DNA of 64,000 nt from positions 108,836 through 172,835 of the forward strand of contig NZ_BBNM01000007.1 of NCBI RefSeq assembly GCF_000760595.1, written 5' to 3'. Shown here in pieces: positions 26,735 through 35,931 of the stretch (its first letter is position 1; the number at the start of each line of letters is the position of its first letter). The position numbers were made by a program, and so were the translations under genes. The notes under the pieces are model-generated. The model was not told where the DNA came from. It saw only the letters and a list, made by a program, of their open reading frames with translations, and ran no database searches. The DNA is from Acinetobacter soli. GTDB taxonomy: Bacteria > Pseudomonadota > Gammaproteobacteria > Pseudomonadales > Moraxellaceae.

Positions 26735-27451
26735 ATGTCGACCGATCAGTTAGAAACGCAGATTACTGAACTGGATAATTTGCCTGAACACCGAGAAATT
26801 GTGACGTTTATGCGCCGCGCTGCGCCATTGAATACTTCACAGCGTACAGCTTTAGAGCAATATCAAGCGCTGATTTTGGAATATCCGGTAGGTGATTTAC
26901 GCCAGCATTTTGAACATCCTGAACGCCCATTGACAGTCGAAATTGGTTTTGGAATGGGGCGTTCTTTGGTCTTAATGGCAAAAGCAAATCCTGAGCGTAA
27001 CTTTGTTGGTATTGAAGTACATGTACCGGGGATCGCCCAATGCGTTTATGAAGCAGGAATGGCCGAACTTAAAAATTTACGCGTACTTGATGCAGATGCC
27101 ATTCAGGTATTGCGTGAAATGCCGGATAACAGCATTAACTGTATCCAGCTTTACTTCCCAGATCCGTGGCAGAAAAAACGCCACTTTAAGCGTCGTTTTG
27201 TTGCTCATGAGCGTATGGAGCTGGTCGAACAAAAACTGGAGCTTAACGGTACTTTCCACGCTGCAACAGACTGGGAACCCTACGCTGAGTGGATGCTGGA
27301 TGTTCTTGACAACCGCCCTGCTTTAGAAAACCTTGCAGGTAAGGGTAATAGTTATCCACGCCCAGAATGGCGCCCACAAACCAAGTTTGAACGTCGTGGT
27401 TTAGAAGCTGGCCACAAGATTAATGACTTTATTTTTAAGAAAATTGGTTAA
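26735..27451 (+). CDS. trmB: tRNA (guanine-N7-)-methyltransferase TrmB
   Basis: A 238-residue SAM-dependent enzyme making m7G46 in tRNA. The SAM-binding segment VEIGFGMGRSLVLMA lies near residue 69 and FVGIEVHVPGI near 90. The catalytic LYFPDPWQKKRHFKRR stretch near 139-154 is nearly invariant in the family. An N-terminal extension of about 50 residues is usual for this group. The gene has its own promoter and terminator. Confidence 0.96.
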   Translation: MSTDQLETQITELDNLPEHREIVTFMRRAAPLNTSQRTALEQYQALILEYPVGDLRQHFEHPERPLTVEIGFGMGRSLVLMAKANPERNFVGIEVHVPGIAQCVYEAGMAELKNLRVLDADAIQVLREMPDNSINCIQLYFPDPWQKKRHFKRRFVAHERMELVEQKLELNGTFHAATDWEPYAEWMLDVLDNRPALENLAGKGNSYPRPEWRPQTKFERRGLEAGHKINDFIFKKIG

Positions 27452-27483
27452 GTCTATTTTGAGCTAAATCAGCATCAATCATG

Positions 27484-27520
27484 AAAAGGCATCTGATTTG
27501 AAAAATGAGATGCCTTTTTT
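27484..27520 (+). terminator. terminator of trmB
   Basis: AAAAGGCATCT and AGATGCCTTTT form the stem around a 13-base loop, then TT. The A-run on the other strand could also act for the leftward neighbour. Confidence 0.85.
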
Positions 27521-27555
27521 ATGTCAAACTTTTTCAAACACCGCACCGAAAACTG

Positions 27556-28338
27556 TTAAATCTTATCAATGCGACGATTTATAATCGCTTGACTCAGCAA
27601 TTGATAAATTTCTGCCAAATCTGGACGTTTGGCTTGACTCAGTAAATCTTGATGCATATTTAGAATATTTTGGTCATTTCGCACCGCAGGTCCAGTTTGT
27701 ACCAATGCTGGATCGTACAACGTGGCTTTACGCGCAGTTTCAAGTATCAATGGATAAAGCAATGAAAAATCGACCTGTTGTTGATCGACAATTTGCTTCG
27801 CCGCATCATAACAATAGTTCGTAAAGTTACAGGCAAAAACAGCGGCTAGATGCAGACTTAAACGTTGCTCAGAATTATAATGATAGACTTTATTACTTAG
27901 GCTATTTGCTATTGCTTCAAGATGTTTTAATCCCTCATCAGTTGAAGCTTCAATAAAGAATGGTGTCTCAGACCAGTCTACCTCGCGCTCAAAGCTAAAA
28001 GTTTGCAGCGGATAAAATACCCCAGCATTGGCATGCTGCTGTGTGAGCTGTTGTATTGAAGTACTGCCAGAGGTATGCACAATGAACGTATTGGGCAAAT
28101 ATGGATGCACAGCCTGAATTACGCTTGAAATGGCGTGATCGCTAACCGAAATAATGAGTAAATCGATAGATGCATCAAGCTGCTCAAATTGATGAATCGG
28201 TTCTGCACCAACACGGCACGCTAAAGTTTTTGCGTGTTCAACATCACGACTCATAATTTGCACGATCTGGTGCTGCGATGCACACGCGCTGGCTAAATGG
28301 GTGGCGACTTTGCCCGAACCAATAAAACTAATACGCAT
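27556..28338 (-). CDS. Rossmann-like / DUF2520 protein
   Basis: A 260-residue protein with an N-terminal NAD(P)-binding fold (ISFIGSGKVATHLASA, then SRDVEHA) and a C-terminal helical domain (AAVFACNFTNYCYDAA near residue 168) as in DUF2520 proteins. The arrangement resembles ketopantoate or 6-phosphogluconate dehydrogenase-type reductases, but no substrate is known. It is leftward, with terminators on both sides, so it is probably monocistronic. Confidence 0.85.
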   Translation of the reverse strand: MRISFIGSGKVATHLASACASQHQIVQIMSRDVEHAKTLACRVGAEPIHQFEQLDASIDLLIISVSDHAISSVIQAVHPYLPNTFIVHTSGSTSIQQLTQQHANAGVFYPLQTFSFEREVDWSETPFFIEASTDEGLKHLEAIANSLSNKVYHYNSEQRLSLHLAAVFACNFTNYCYDAAKQIVDQQQVDFSLLYPLILETARKATLYDPALVQTGPAVRNDQNILNMHQDLLSQAKRPDLAEIYQLLSQAIINRRIDKI

Positions 28339-28383
28339 CTTTCAATCATCTATTTCGCCAAAATAGCGCTAAGCATGCCAATA

Positions 28384-28413
28384 AAAAAAGGACGAATCAA
28401 TCGCCCTTTTTTT
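28384..28413. terminator. intrinsic terminator, probably of the pyrB operon
   Basis: AAAAAAAGGaCGA and TCGcCCTTTTTTT pair with one mismatch around ATCAA. Leftward transcription from pyrB and its partner gene ends here. Confidence 0.82.
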
Positions 28414-28442
28414 ATGATCTTCTATATGAATCAAACCTATAT

Positions 28443-29678
28443 CTAAGGTAGAAAGGTCTGAACTACTTTTCCAGTTAGATTTTGATTGAGCAACGGCGTA
28501 TTTTTACCCTGAGACAAAATGGTGGTTTTATCAACCTTCCACTCAAGCGCTGGATCAACCAACACCCAGCCTTTTTCATTTAACCAGCGCTCTTGCATAT
28601 TGGCTACGCGTGCCGGTGCAACAGTCACTTTCTCTACCCATTCCAGAGGTTCAAACAGCCCCTCTTGAATGAGTTGCACACCCAAAGCGACATAGGTATC
28701 AAATGCACTAATACCGGGTAAAGTTTCAGCGAATGGCATCATTTTAGCAGAGCTACTCAGTGGTTCGTGATGTGTACAAATCGCGTCAATCACGCCTGAT
28801 TTGACTGCGTCACGTAAGGCTACTTTGTCTGCTTCCGAGCGAAGTGGCGGTCTTACGTGCGCTAAAGTATTAAACCCATCAATTAACGCTTCGGTTAAAT
28901 GTAACTGATGCATCGCCACATCTGCCGTGACAGGCAGGCCTTTTGCCTTAGCCGCACGGATCAGCTCAATCGACTGTGCTGAAGATAATAATCCAAAATG
29001 CGCACGCACTCCGGTCGCTTCAATCATGATTAAGTATTTGGCAATTGCAATGGTTTCTGCAATGACAGGAATCATCGGCAGGCCTTGGCGAGATGCAATA
29101 AATCCTTCATGCACACAACCATCTTTGGCAATCTGTGGTTCTTCAGGATAGAACACCACCGTCAAACCTAAACCGGCTGCATATTCTAAGGTCCGAATCA
29201 CCACATCATCGTTTTCAAATGCAGCATTGGCATTTGAAACTGCGGTACATCCACCTTTTTTAAGTGCTGCCATATTGGCTGGCTGACGTCCCAATAACCC
29301 TTGGGTTTGTGCGCCAATAATGTGCAAATGAAACTTGCCATCAGTCCATGCTTTTTCAATTAGACCATGAATTAACGCACCGTTATCTTGTACGATCGGC
29401 TGAGAGTCTGGCGGCGTGATCACATGCAGAATACCGTTTTCACGTGCCGCTTTACCTTCGGATTTTAGCGTGCCGTGTTGCTGCTGACCTGGCTCGCGAA
29501 CGCGCGCACATAAATCCACCATGGTCGGCATTAACCATTTGCCCTGAGCATCAATCTGCTCATCGATCTGATCAAGCGAATCGACACGCTGGCCGTTTTG
29601 AAGATATACCGTTGTTGTAACATCAATTTGCGCGACAGGATCTAACAAACGAACATTTTCAAGTTTTACATTACTCAT
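28443..29678 (-). CDS. dihydroorotase-like protein lacking zinc ligands (PyrC', pyrB partner)
   Basis: A 411-residue amidohydrolase-fold protein of the class I dihydroorotase type. The metal motif normally D-x-H-x-H at the first strand reads VDLCARVREPG (54-64): both histidines are replaced by Cys57 and Arg59, and the late Asp region reads CTHHEP. It is therefore almost certainly not a dihydroorotase. In Pseudomonas an equivalent inactive protein (PyrC') is a structural partner of aspartate transcarbamoylase. The ATG at 29678 has AAGGG upstream and lies ten bases after the pyrB stop; an earlier start at 29708 would overlap pyrB. Confidence 0.9.
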   Translation of the reverse strand: MSNVKLENVRLLDPVAQIDVTTTVYLQNGQRVDSLDQIDEQIDAQGKWLMPTMVDLCARVREPGQQQHGTLKSEGKAARENGILHVITPPDSQPIVQDNGALIHGLIEKAWTDGKFHLHIIGAQTQGLLGRQPANMAALKKGGCTAVSNANAAFENDDVVIRTLEYAAGLGLTVVFYPEEPQIAKDGCVHEGFIASRQGLPMIPVIAETIAIAKYLIMIEATGVRAHFGLLSSAQSIELIRAAKAKGLPVTADVAMHQLHLTEALIDGFNTLAHVRPPLRSEADKVALRDAVKSGVIDAICTHHEPLSSSAKMMPFAETLPGISAFDTYVALGVQLIQEGLFEPLEWVEKVTVAPARVANMQERWLNEKGWVLVDPALEWKVDKTTILSQGKNTPLLNQNLTGKVVQTFLP

Positions 29679-29688
29679 GAATAGACCC

Positions 29689-30705
29689 TTAGTTTGCGAT
29701 TGCTTCAATTAAACCTTGTGCTTGTGCCTGACCTTGCATGGCCAACGCCAGTACGGCCATACGCACCGCAATTCCGTTAGTCACCTGATTCAGAATCACG
29801 GATTGTGGCCCATCTGCAATCGCAGAATCAATTTCTACACCACGGTTCATTGGCCCTGGATGCATCACGATACAATCTGGTTGGGCAAGCGCCAAGCGCT
29901 CTTGATTCAGACCATACATACGGTAAAATTCTGCCTGAGATGACAGCGCTGGCGAATCGATTCGCTCATTTTGAATACGTAGTGCAATAATCACATCACA
30001 ATCTTTTACGCCATCATCCATTTTATTGAATAGACGCACATGATCGCCATATTCATCGAATCCAACAGGCAGTAATGTATTTGGCGCAATCACGCGAATG
30101 TCACGACATCCCAGCGTTTGTAAAGCCGCAATATCTGATCGTGCAACACGCGAGTGTTTAATATCGCCAATAATTGCGACTTTTAAATCTTCAAACGGTT
30201 TTTTGGTTTCACGGCGAATGGTCAGCATATCGAGCATTGCCTGCGTTGGATGTGCATGACGCCCATCACCTGCATTGATAATCGCAATATTCGGACATAC
30301 ATCTTTGGCAATAAAATGTGCAGCACCCGAAGACGAGTGACGTACCACAAAAATATCCGCTGCCATGGCTTCAAGGTTCCAAAGCGTATCGCGTAGCGTC
30401 TCTCCTTTTGAGGTGCTTGAACGTGCAATATCGATATTCAGTACATTGGCAGACAAACGCTTTGCTGCGGCTTCAAATGTGGTGCGTGTCCGGGTTGAGT
30501 TTTCAAAAAACAGGTTCATTACCGTGCGCCCTTCAAGTAAAGGTGTGGTAATCAGTTGATTTTGATCATTGAAAAAGGATTGCGCGGTGTCGAGGATTTT
30601 TGTAAGAGTTTCTTTAGACAGACCTTCAATGGTCAGGAAGTGCTTCAAATTGCCCTGCTGGTTGAGCTGAATCTGACTCGGAGAATGCAAAGCTGCCAGA
30701 TGCAT
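29689..30705 (-). CDS. pyrB: aspartate carbamoyltransferase catalytic chain
   Basis: A 338-residue enzyme condensing carbamoyl phosphate and aspartate. The carbamoyl-phosphate motif [12 protein letters not shown] lies near residue 70, HPTQAMLDM near 156, and [13 protein letters not shown] near 284. It is about 25 residues longer than E. coli PyrB at the N-terminus, as in ATCases that associate with a dihydroorotase-like subunit. No pyrI-type regulatory gene is present. The inactive dihydroorotase follows immediately. Confidence 0.97.
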   Translation of the reverse strand: MHLAALHSPSQIQLNQQGNLKHFLTIEGLSKETLTKILDTAQSFFNDQNQLITTPLLEGRTVMNLFFENSTRTRTTFEAAAKRLSANVLNIDIARSSTSKGETLRDTLWNLEAMAADIFVVRHSSSGAAHFIAKDVCPNIAIINAGDGRHAHPTQAMLDMLTIRRETKKPFEDLKVAIIGDIKHSRVARSDIAALQTLGCRDIRVIAPNTLLPVGFDEYGDHVRLFNKMDDGVKDCDVIIALRIQNERIDSPALSSQAEFYRMYGLNQERLALAQPDCIVMHPGPMNRGVEIDSAIADGPQSVILNQVTNGIAVRMAVLALAMQGQAQAQGLIEAIAN

Positions 30706-31005
30706 GAGAGATTCCTTATACGTTAAGTTAAGGCATTATACAGATATTTTTTCACCACAGGCAGATGCTGTTTTTGGCAATTGTTGTTTTCTAGATCAAT
30801 TATGAAAAGAAATACAATAAAAATAAGTACCTAATAAATCATAATAAAATTTGTTTTCTATTTTTTAAAATTATGTATTTTAAAAATGTAAAATCAAGAT
30901 GATCAACATTTGAATAAAAAAGAGGATTTCGAATTTAAAGACCAAGTTTTAAGGCACAAAATACGCTAAAATAACCGATTGCTTTTGCTGCTTTTGGGAA
31001 ATTGA
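30706..31005. other. 300-base AT-rich divergent spacer between pyrB and rlmKL
   Basis: No gene seen. A minus-strand TATAAT (30735-30740) about 30 bases before the pyrB start is a plausible -10 element, without a good -35. The centre (30790-30900) is very AT-rich, with runs of A and T that may be curved DNA. No PyrR-type leader peptide or attenuator is evident. Confidence 0.5.
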
Positions 31006-33210
31006 ATGAACTCATCACAACGTCTTTCTACATATTGGGTAACCTGTGCGGATGGACTGGAAACCTTACTTCAACAAGAATTACAAGGTTTAGGTATTGA
31101 GAAAACTGAGCGTTTTGCAGGCCGTTTAATTCTCCAAGGCACATTAGAACAAGCCTATCGTATCTGTATGTGGTCGCGTTTGGCCTCACGCGTTCTTAAA
31201 CCCATTCATACCTTTGAGCTTGAACATACTCACGATGCACGTGATGTTGCAGAGGAGCTCTATGAAGGTGCGATAAGTTTTGACTGGTCACTTATCTTTG
31301 CACCACAAAGCACCTTTGCGATCCGTTTGCATGTTGAACGCGAAATTAAAGTAAACTCACAATTTGCCACCTTACGTGTAAAAGACGGCGTGGTTGATTC
31401 CTTTATGGAAGCAGTTGGACGACGTCCGAGTATCGATACCAAACAACCAGAAATTACCTTGTTTGTTTTGGCAGGTAAAACCGAACATACCTACTGCCTC
31501 GATCTTTCAGGCGACTCCCTGCATAAACGCGGCTATCGTCGTTATATGACCGACGCGCCAATCAAAGAAAACCTCGCTGCTGCAATTTTGCAAAAAGCAC
31601 AGTTAAAAACGCTGAATCCTGATCTGATTTTAGATCCAATGTGTGGTTCGGGTACGTTTATCATCGAATCACTGATGATTTTAACCGACCGTGCCCCAGG
31701 CTTGGTGCGCCGCTTTGGATTTAATGGCTGGCATGGCCATGACCGCGATTTATGGTTATCGCTTAAAGCCGAAGCCACTGAGCGACATGAAGCAGGTTTA
31801 GCGCAACCATTACCGAAATTCTTTGCCTACGATGCCGACTGGGAGGCCGTAAAAGCCACTCGTCAAAATATTGTCGCTGCCGGATTTGAACAGCTTCTAG
31901 ATCAGATTCAGATTGAAGAACGTACCTTAGCCGACTGGCCTGCATTCGATGCTGAAAACAAAACTGCGTTTATTGTGACAAACCCGCCATATGGCGAGCG
32001 TCTAGGTGATAAAGCATCGAATCGTGCTTTGTATCTCGGTTTGTCTGCCCTACTGCAACAACATTTTCCAAACCAGCACACCGCAGTGATTGCTGCTCAA
32101 GTTGAGCAAGCCGATGTACTGGCGCTTAGTGAGCCTGAAACACTACGTCTGATGAATGGTAAATTGCCAATTTACATTCGTTTTGGTCAGATCAAGCCAT
32201 TAAGCAATAGCCAACCGTTTTTAACCAATTGGCATGCAGACCCAGTTGAAGTTGAGGGTGCGCAAGATTTTGCGAATCGCTTGCAGAAAAACATGGCGGC
32301 TTTGAAAAAATGGGCAGTGAAGGAACAAGTGTATTGCTTGCGTTTATATGATGCCGATCTTCCAGACTTTAACGTCGCAGTCGATTTGTATGGTGATCGC
32401 CTGCATGTTCAGGAATATGCACCACCCAAAACCATCGACCCAGAAAAAGCCAAGAAACGCTTTAATTTAGCTTTGGCTGCGATTCGTGCAGTTACTGGTT
32501 TACCTCGTGATGCCGTATTTATCAAAACACGCGCACGTCAGGAAGGAAAAAACCAGTACACCAAACAAAGTACCGCGTCTAAACGTTTTGTCGTACAAGA
32601 AGGCAAAGCCAAAATTTTGGTGAACTTAACAGATTACCTCGACACCGGACTTTTCCTCGACCATCGCCAGATGCGTTTACGCATTGCGAATGAAGCCCGT
32701 GGCAAGCACTTCCTCAACTTGTTTAGCTATACCTCGACAGCCAGCTTGCATGCTGCCTTGGGTGGCGCAGCCAGTACCACCAGTGTCGATTTATCGAATA
32801 CCTACATCAACTGGTCAAAAGAAAACTTTGTACTGAATGGGCTCACTGTCGACCATGCAGACGAGCAGCATATGTTCTTTGCCAGTGACTGTTTTGAATG
32901 GCTCAAAGAGGGTCATGAGCAATATGACCTGATTTTTATCGACCCGCCGACCTTCTCAAACTCTAAGAAGTTTTACGGGACATTCGATGTGCAACGTGAC
33001 CATGTGTCATTGTTGAAACGTGCCATGAATCGTTTAAGCCCAGAAGGTACGTTGTACTTTTCAAACAACTATCGTGGCTTTGAACTGGACGAAGAGATCG
33101 AAGCTGTCTTTTATGCACAGGAAATCACCAACGATACCATCGGTCTAGATTTCAAACGCAATCAAAAAATTCATCGTGCATGGAAAATTCAACATCCGCA
33201 CATGGGTTAA
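31006..33210 (+). CDS. rlmL: bifunctional 23S rRNA methyltransferase RlmKL
   Basis: A 734-residue fusion that makes m2G2445 (RlmL half) and m7G2069 (RlmK half) in 23S rRNA. Order of domains: N-terminal ferredoxin-like and THUMP region (about 45-160), first SAM-dependent domain with DPMCGSGTFIIES near 209 and VTNPPYGERLGD near 323, then the second domain with NLFSYTSTASLHAALGG near 570 and DPPTFSNSKKFYG near 645. Full length compared with E. coli (702). Single gene, divergent from pyrB. Confidence 0.97.
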   Translation: MNSSQRLSTYWVTCADGLETLLQQELQGLGIEKTERFAGRLILQGTLEQAYRICMWSRLASRVLKPIHTFELEHTHDARDVAEELYEGAISFDWSLIFAPQSTFAIRLHVEREIKVNSQFATLRVKDGVVDSFMEAVGRRPSIDTKQPEITLFVLAGKTEHTYCLDLSGDSLHKRGYRRYMTDAPIKENLAAAILQKAQLKTLNPDLILDPMCGSGTFIIESLMILTDRAPGLVRRFGFNGWHGHDRDLWLSLKAEATERHEAGLAQPLPKFFAYDADWEAVKATRQNIVAAGFEQLLDQIQIEERTLADWPAFDAENKTAFIVTNPPYGERLGDKASNRALYLGLSALLQQHFPNQHTAVIAAQVEQADVLALSEPETLRLMNGKLPIYIRFGQIKPLSNSQPFLTNWHADPVEVEGAQDFANRLQKNMAALKKWAVKEQVYCLRLYDADLPDFNVAVDLYGDRLHVQEYAPPKTIDPEKAKKRFNLALAAIRAVTGLPRDAVFIKTRARQEGKNQYTKQSTASKRFVVQEGKAKILVNLTDYLDTGLFLDHRQMRLRIANEARGKHFLNLFSYTSTASLHAALGGAASTTSVDLSNTYINWSKENFVLNGLTVDHADEQHMFFASDCFEWLKEGHEQYDLIFIDPPTFSNSKKFYGTFDVQRDHVSLLKRAMNRLSPEGTLYFSNNYRGFELDEEIEAVFYAQEITNDTIGLDFKRNQKIHRAWKIQHPHMG

Positions 33211-33236
33211 TCTAAACTGCATGAGCGTCAGGTGAC

Positions 33237-33665
33237 TTAACGCACTGTGACGCTCACATCTCCTCTTGCACCTGCCACATCTGCGCCACGAAATAAAAGT
33301 GGATTGATGGATGAATCGGCAGAGGTATTTCTCACTACAGGAATCGGATTGTAAACCAGCTTTCCAGACTGTGTCGCATCGACCGTTTTCTTTTGTTCTT
33401 CATGTGGCGACAATGCTACAGATTGAATATTTTGTTTTTTTCGCTCACGACTATATTCTTCTGCGCGTTTTCGATTTTGTTGCTGTTGAACTGTCACGGG
33501 CTGTTGCACATCTTGCTTCACGGCATCGACCAGCTCTGGTGTGACTGAAGAAGACTGACTGGCCTGTTCTGCAAGTACTGCATCGTTAAGCGGTGCTGCT
33601 GCATAGACCATACCCGAGAGCATGCCTAGTGAGCAAAGCACGAGCTGTTTCATTAACATATTCAT
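33237..33665 (-). CDS. secreted hypothetical protein
   Basis: A 142-residue precursor with a signal peptide (MKQLVLCSLGMLSGMVYAAA). The mature part is low in hydrophobics, with a Gln/Val-rich middle (VQQPVTVQQQQNRKRAEEYSR) that may be coiled or disordered, and a conserved-looking tail NPLLFRGADVAGARGDVSVTVR. I recognise no family; a periplasmic or surface role is inferred. The start has AAGGA about ten bases upstream. Confidence 0.68.
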   Translation of the reverse strand: MNMLMKQLVLCSLGMLSGMVYAAAPLNDAVLAEQASQSSSVTPELVDAVKQDVQQPVTVQQQQNRKRAEEYSRERKKQNIQSVALSPHEEQKKTVDATQSGKLVYNPIPVVRNTSADSSINPLLFRGADVAGARGDVSVTVR

Positions 33666-33777
33666 TTGATTGCATTCCTTGTTATGATGTCTCGGTATAA
33701 TTTTTATTCTTTGTTTAAGCTAACAACTTTTGGTCTAATCCGCAAGATTCAACGCCTTTAAGCTGATCATCGGCATT

Positions 33778-33813
33778 AAAAAAACCCAAAGCACACGTTA
33801 CTTTGGGTTTTTA
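33778..33813. terminator. bidirectional intrinsic terminator after ilvD
   Basis: AAAACCCAAAG and CTTTGGGTTTT pair around a nine-base loop with flanking A and T runs; it closes the leftward ilvD gene. Confidence 0.85.
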
Positions 33814-33860
33814 ATTTCTTATGTCATCGCACGTTTAAAAATTGCTACGATGAAGAAAAA

Positions 33861-35690
33861 TTACAAGATACGTACCGCACCTTTGGCAGCACTGGTGGTA
33901 TGCATTGCATAAACTTTTAATGCTTTCGATACTTTACGCTTACGCTCTTCCACTGGCTTCCAGCCTTTTTCATCTTGCACTTTACGACGTGCCGCAAGCG
34001 TTTCGTCGTCTACTTTAAGATGCATGCTACGGTTTGGAATATCGATTTCGATCAAATCGCCATCTTCGACCAAACCAATCGCACCGCCTTCTGCCGCTTC
34101 TGGTGAAATGTGCCCAATCGACAAGCCTGACGAACCACCAGAGAAACGACCATCTGTAATCAGCGCACAGTCTTTACCTAATCCTTTCGATTTTAGGTAG
34201 CTGGTTGGATACAGCATTTCCTGCATACCCGGACCACCGCGTGGGCCTTCGTAACGAATGACTACCACATCGCCTGCTTTGATTTCATTACCCAAGATCG
34301 CTTCGACAGCCGCATCCTGACTTTCAAACACACGTGCCGTACCGTTAAATTTTAAGATCGATTCGTCGACGCCTGCAGTTTTTACAATACAACCATCTAA
34401 TGCAATGTTGCCATACAGTACTGCCAAACCACCATCTTTAGAAAAAGCGTGTTCAGCATTACGGATCACACCGTTTTCACGGTCACCATCGAGTGTAGAA
34501 TAGTAACGATTTTGTGAGAAGGCCACTTGAGTTGGAACACCGCCCGGTGAAGAACGGAAAAATTCATATACTTCAGCATCTTCAGTACGGATGATGTCCC
34601 ATTTATTCAACGCATCCTGTAAAGTTTCTTCGTGTACGGTACTGACAGTGGTATCGAGTAATTTGGCACGATCAAGCTCGCCCAAAATCGACATAATCCC
34701 ACCTGCACGGTGAACATCTTCCATATGTACATCTTGTTTTGCTGGTGCAACCTTACACAGTACTGGCACTTTACGTGACAAACGATCGATATCGTCCATG
34801 GTAAAATCCACTTCTGCTTCACTTGCTGCCGCCAACAAATGCAATACTGTATTGGTCGAACCACCCATTGCGATATCGAGCGTCATGGCATTTTCATAAG
34901 CCGCTTTAGTTGCAATTGAACGCGGTAAAATACGACCATCATTTTGTTCGTAGTAGCGTTTTGCCAGGCTCACAATAAGCTCGCCAGCTTTTAAGAATAA
35001 CTTTTTACGGTTGGCATGCGTTGCCACAATCGACCCGTTACCAGGCAAAGACAAACCAAGTGCTTCTGTTAAGCAGTTCATTGAATTTGCTGTGAACATT
35101 CCCGAGCACGAACCACATGTTGGGCAAGCAGAACGTTCAAACGCTTCGACTTCTTCATCGGTATAGCTTTCATCGGCTGCGACTACCATGGCATCAACCA
35201 GATCAATGGCTTTTTCATTGCCGCGGAATTTCACTTTACCCGCTTCCATCGGCCCACCAGACACAAAGACGACTGGAATGTTCAGGCGCATTGCTGCCAT
35301 GAGCATTCCCGGTGTGATTTTGTCACAGTTCGAAATACAAACCATTGCATCAGCGCAGTGTGCATTGACCATATACTCAACCGAGTCTGCAATCAGATCA
35401 CGTGATGGCAACGAATACAGCATGCCGTCATGTCCCATAGCAATACCATCATCTACGGCAATGGTATTAAATTCTTTTGCTACACCACCAGCCGCCTGAA
35501 TCTGCTCTGCCACCATCTGACCCAAATCTTTTAAATGAACATGACCGGGTACAAACTGAGTGAATGAGTTGACGACAGCAATAATCGGTTTTCCAAAATC
35601 CTCATCCTTCATTCCTGTTGCACGCCATAATCCACGTGCACCAGCCATATTTCTTCCATGTGTCGATGTTTTAGAACGATAATCAGGCAT
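33861..35690 (-). CDS. ilvD: dihydroxy-acid dehydratase
   Basis: A 609-residue iron-sulfur enzyme of isoleucine and valine synthesis, dehydrating dihydroxy-acids to 2-keto acids. Cluster cysteines are visible in [11 protein letters not shown] near residue 120 and in [17 protein letters not shown] near 192-208. The C-terminal [15 protein letters not shown] segment near 515 matches the family. Length is normal. It is monocistronic here, with a terminator downstream and about 240 bases before clpB. Confidence 0.97.
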   Translation of the reverse strand: MPDYRSKTSTHGRNMAGARGLWRATGMKDEDFGKPIIAVVNSFTQFVPGHVHLKDLGQMVAEQIQAAGGVAKEFNTIAVDDGIAMGHDGMLYSLPSRDLIADSVEYMVNAHCADAMVCISNCDKITPGMLMAAMRLNIPVVFVSGGPMEAGKVKFRGNEKAIDLVDAMVVAADESYTDEEVEAFERSACPTCGSCSGMFTANSMNCLTEALGLSLPGNGSIVATHANRKKLFLKAGELIVSLAKRYYEQNDGRILPRSIATKAAYENAMTLDIAMGGSTNTVLHLLAAASEAEVDFTMDDIDRLSRKVPVLCKVAPAKQDVHMEDVHRAGGIMSILGELDRAKLLDTTVSTVHEETLQDALNKWDIIRTEDAEVYEFFRSSPGGVPTQVAFSQNRYYSTLDGDRENGVIRNAEHAFSKDGGLAVLYGNIALDGCIVKTAGVDESILKFNGTARVFESQDAAVEAILGNEIKAGDVVVIRYEGPRGGPGMQEMLYPTSYLKSKGLGKDCALITDGRFSGGSSGLSIGHISPEAAEGGAIGLVEDGDLIEIDIPNRSMHLKVDDETLAARRKVQDEKGWKPVEERKRKVSKALKVYAMHTTSAAKGAVRIL

Positions 35691-35881
35691 TTAGGTGTTT
35701 CCAACAAGTTGAGCTTGAGAAGAATATTGTATTCTCTCTGGCTGAATGAGACTGTTACGCAAAAGATAACCAGCCGAAATAATGTGACATCATACTACAA
35801 CTTGTTTTTAACTGAAGAGCCTTAAGGCGATCTTTTTTATATGACTTTTGCTCATGAAGTAAACAAGAAAAGATGAATAAT

Positions 35882-35918
35882 AAAAAAGAGAACATGCGAA
35901 CATGTTCTCTTTTTTTAA
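35882..35918. terminator. bidirectional intrinsic terminator after clpB
   Basis: AAAAAAGAGAACATG and CATGTTCTCTTTTTT pair around CGAA, a very stable hairpin ending the leftward clpB gene. Confidence 0.92.
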
Positions 35919-35931
35919 GCTTTAAAAGTGA

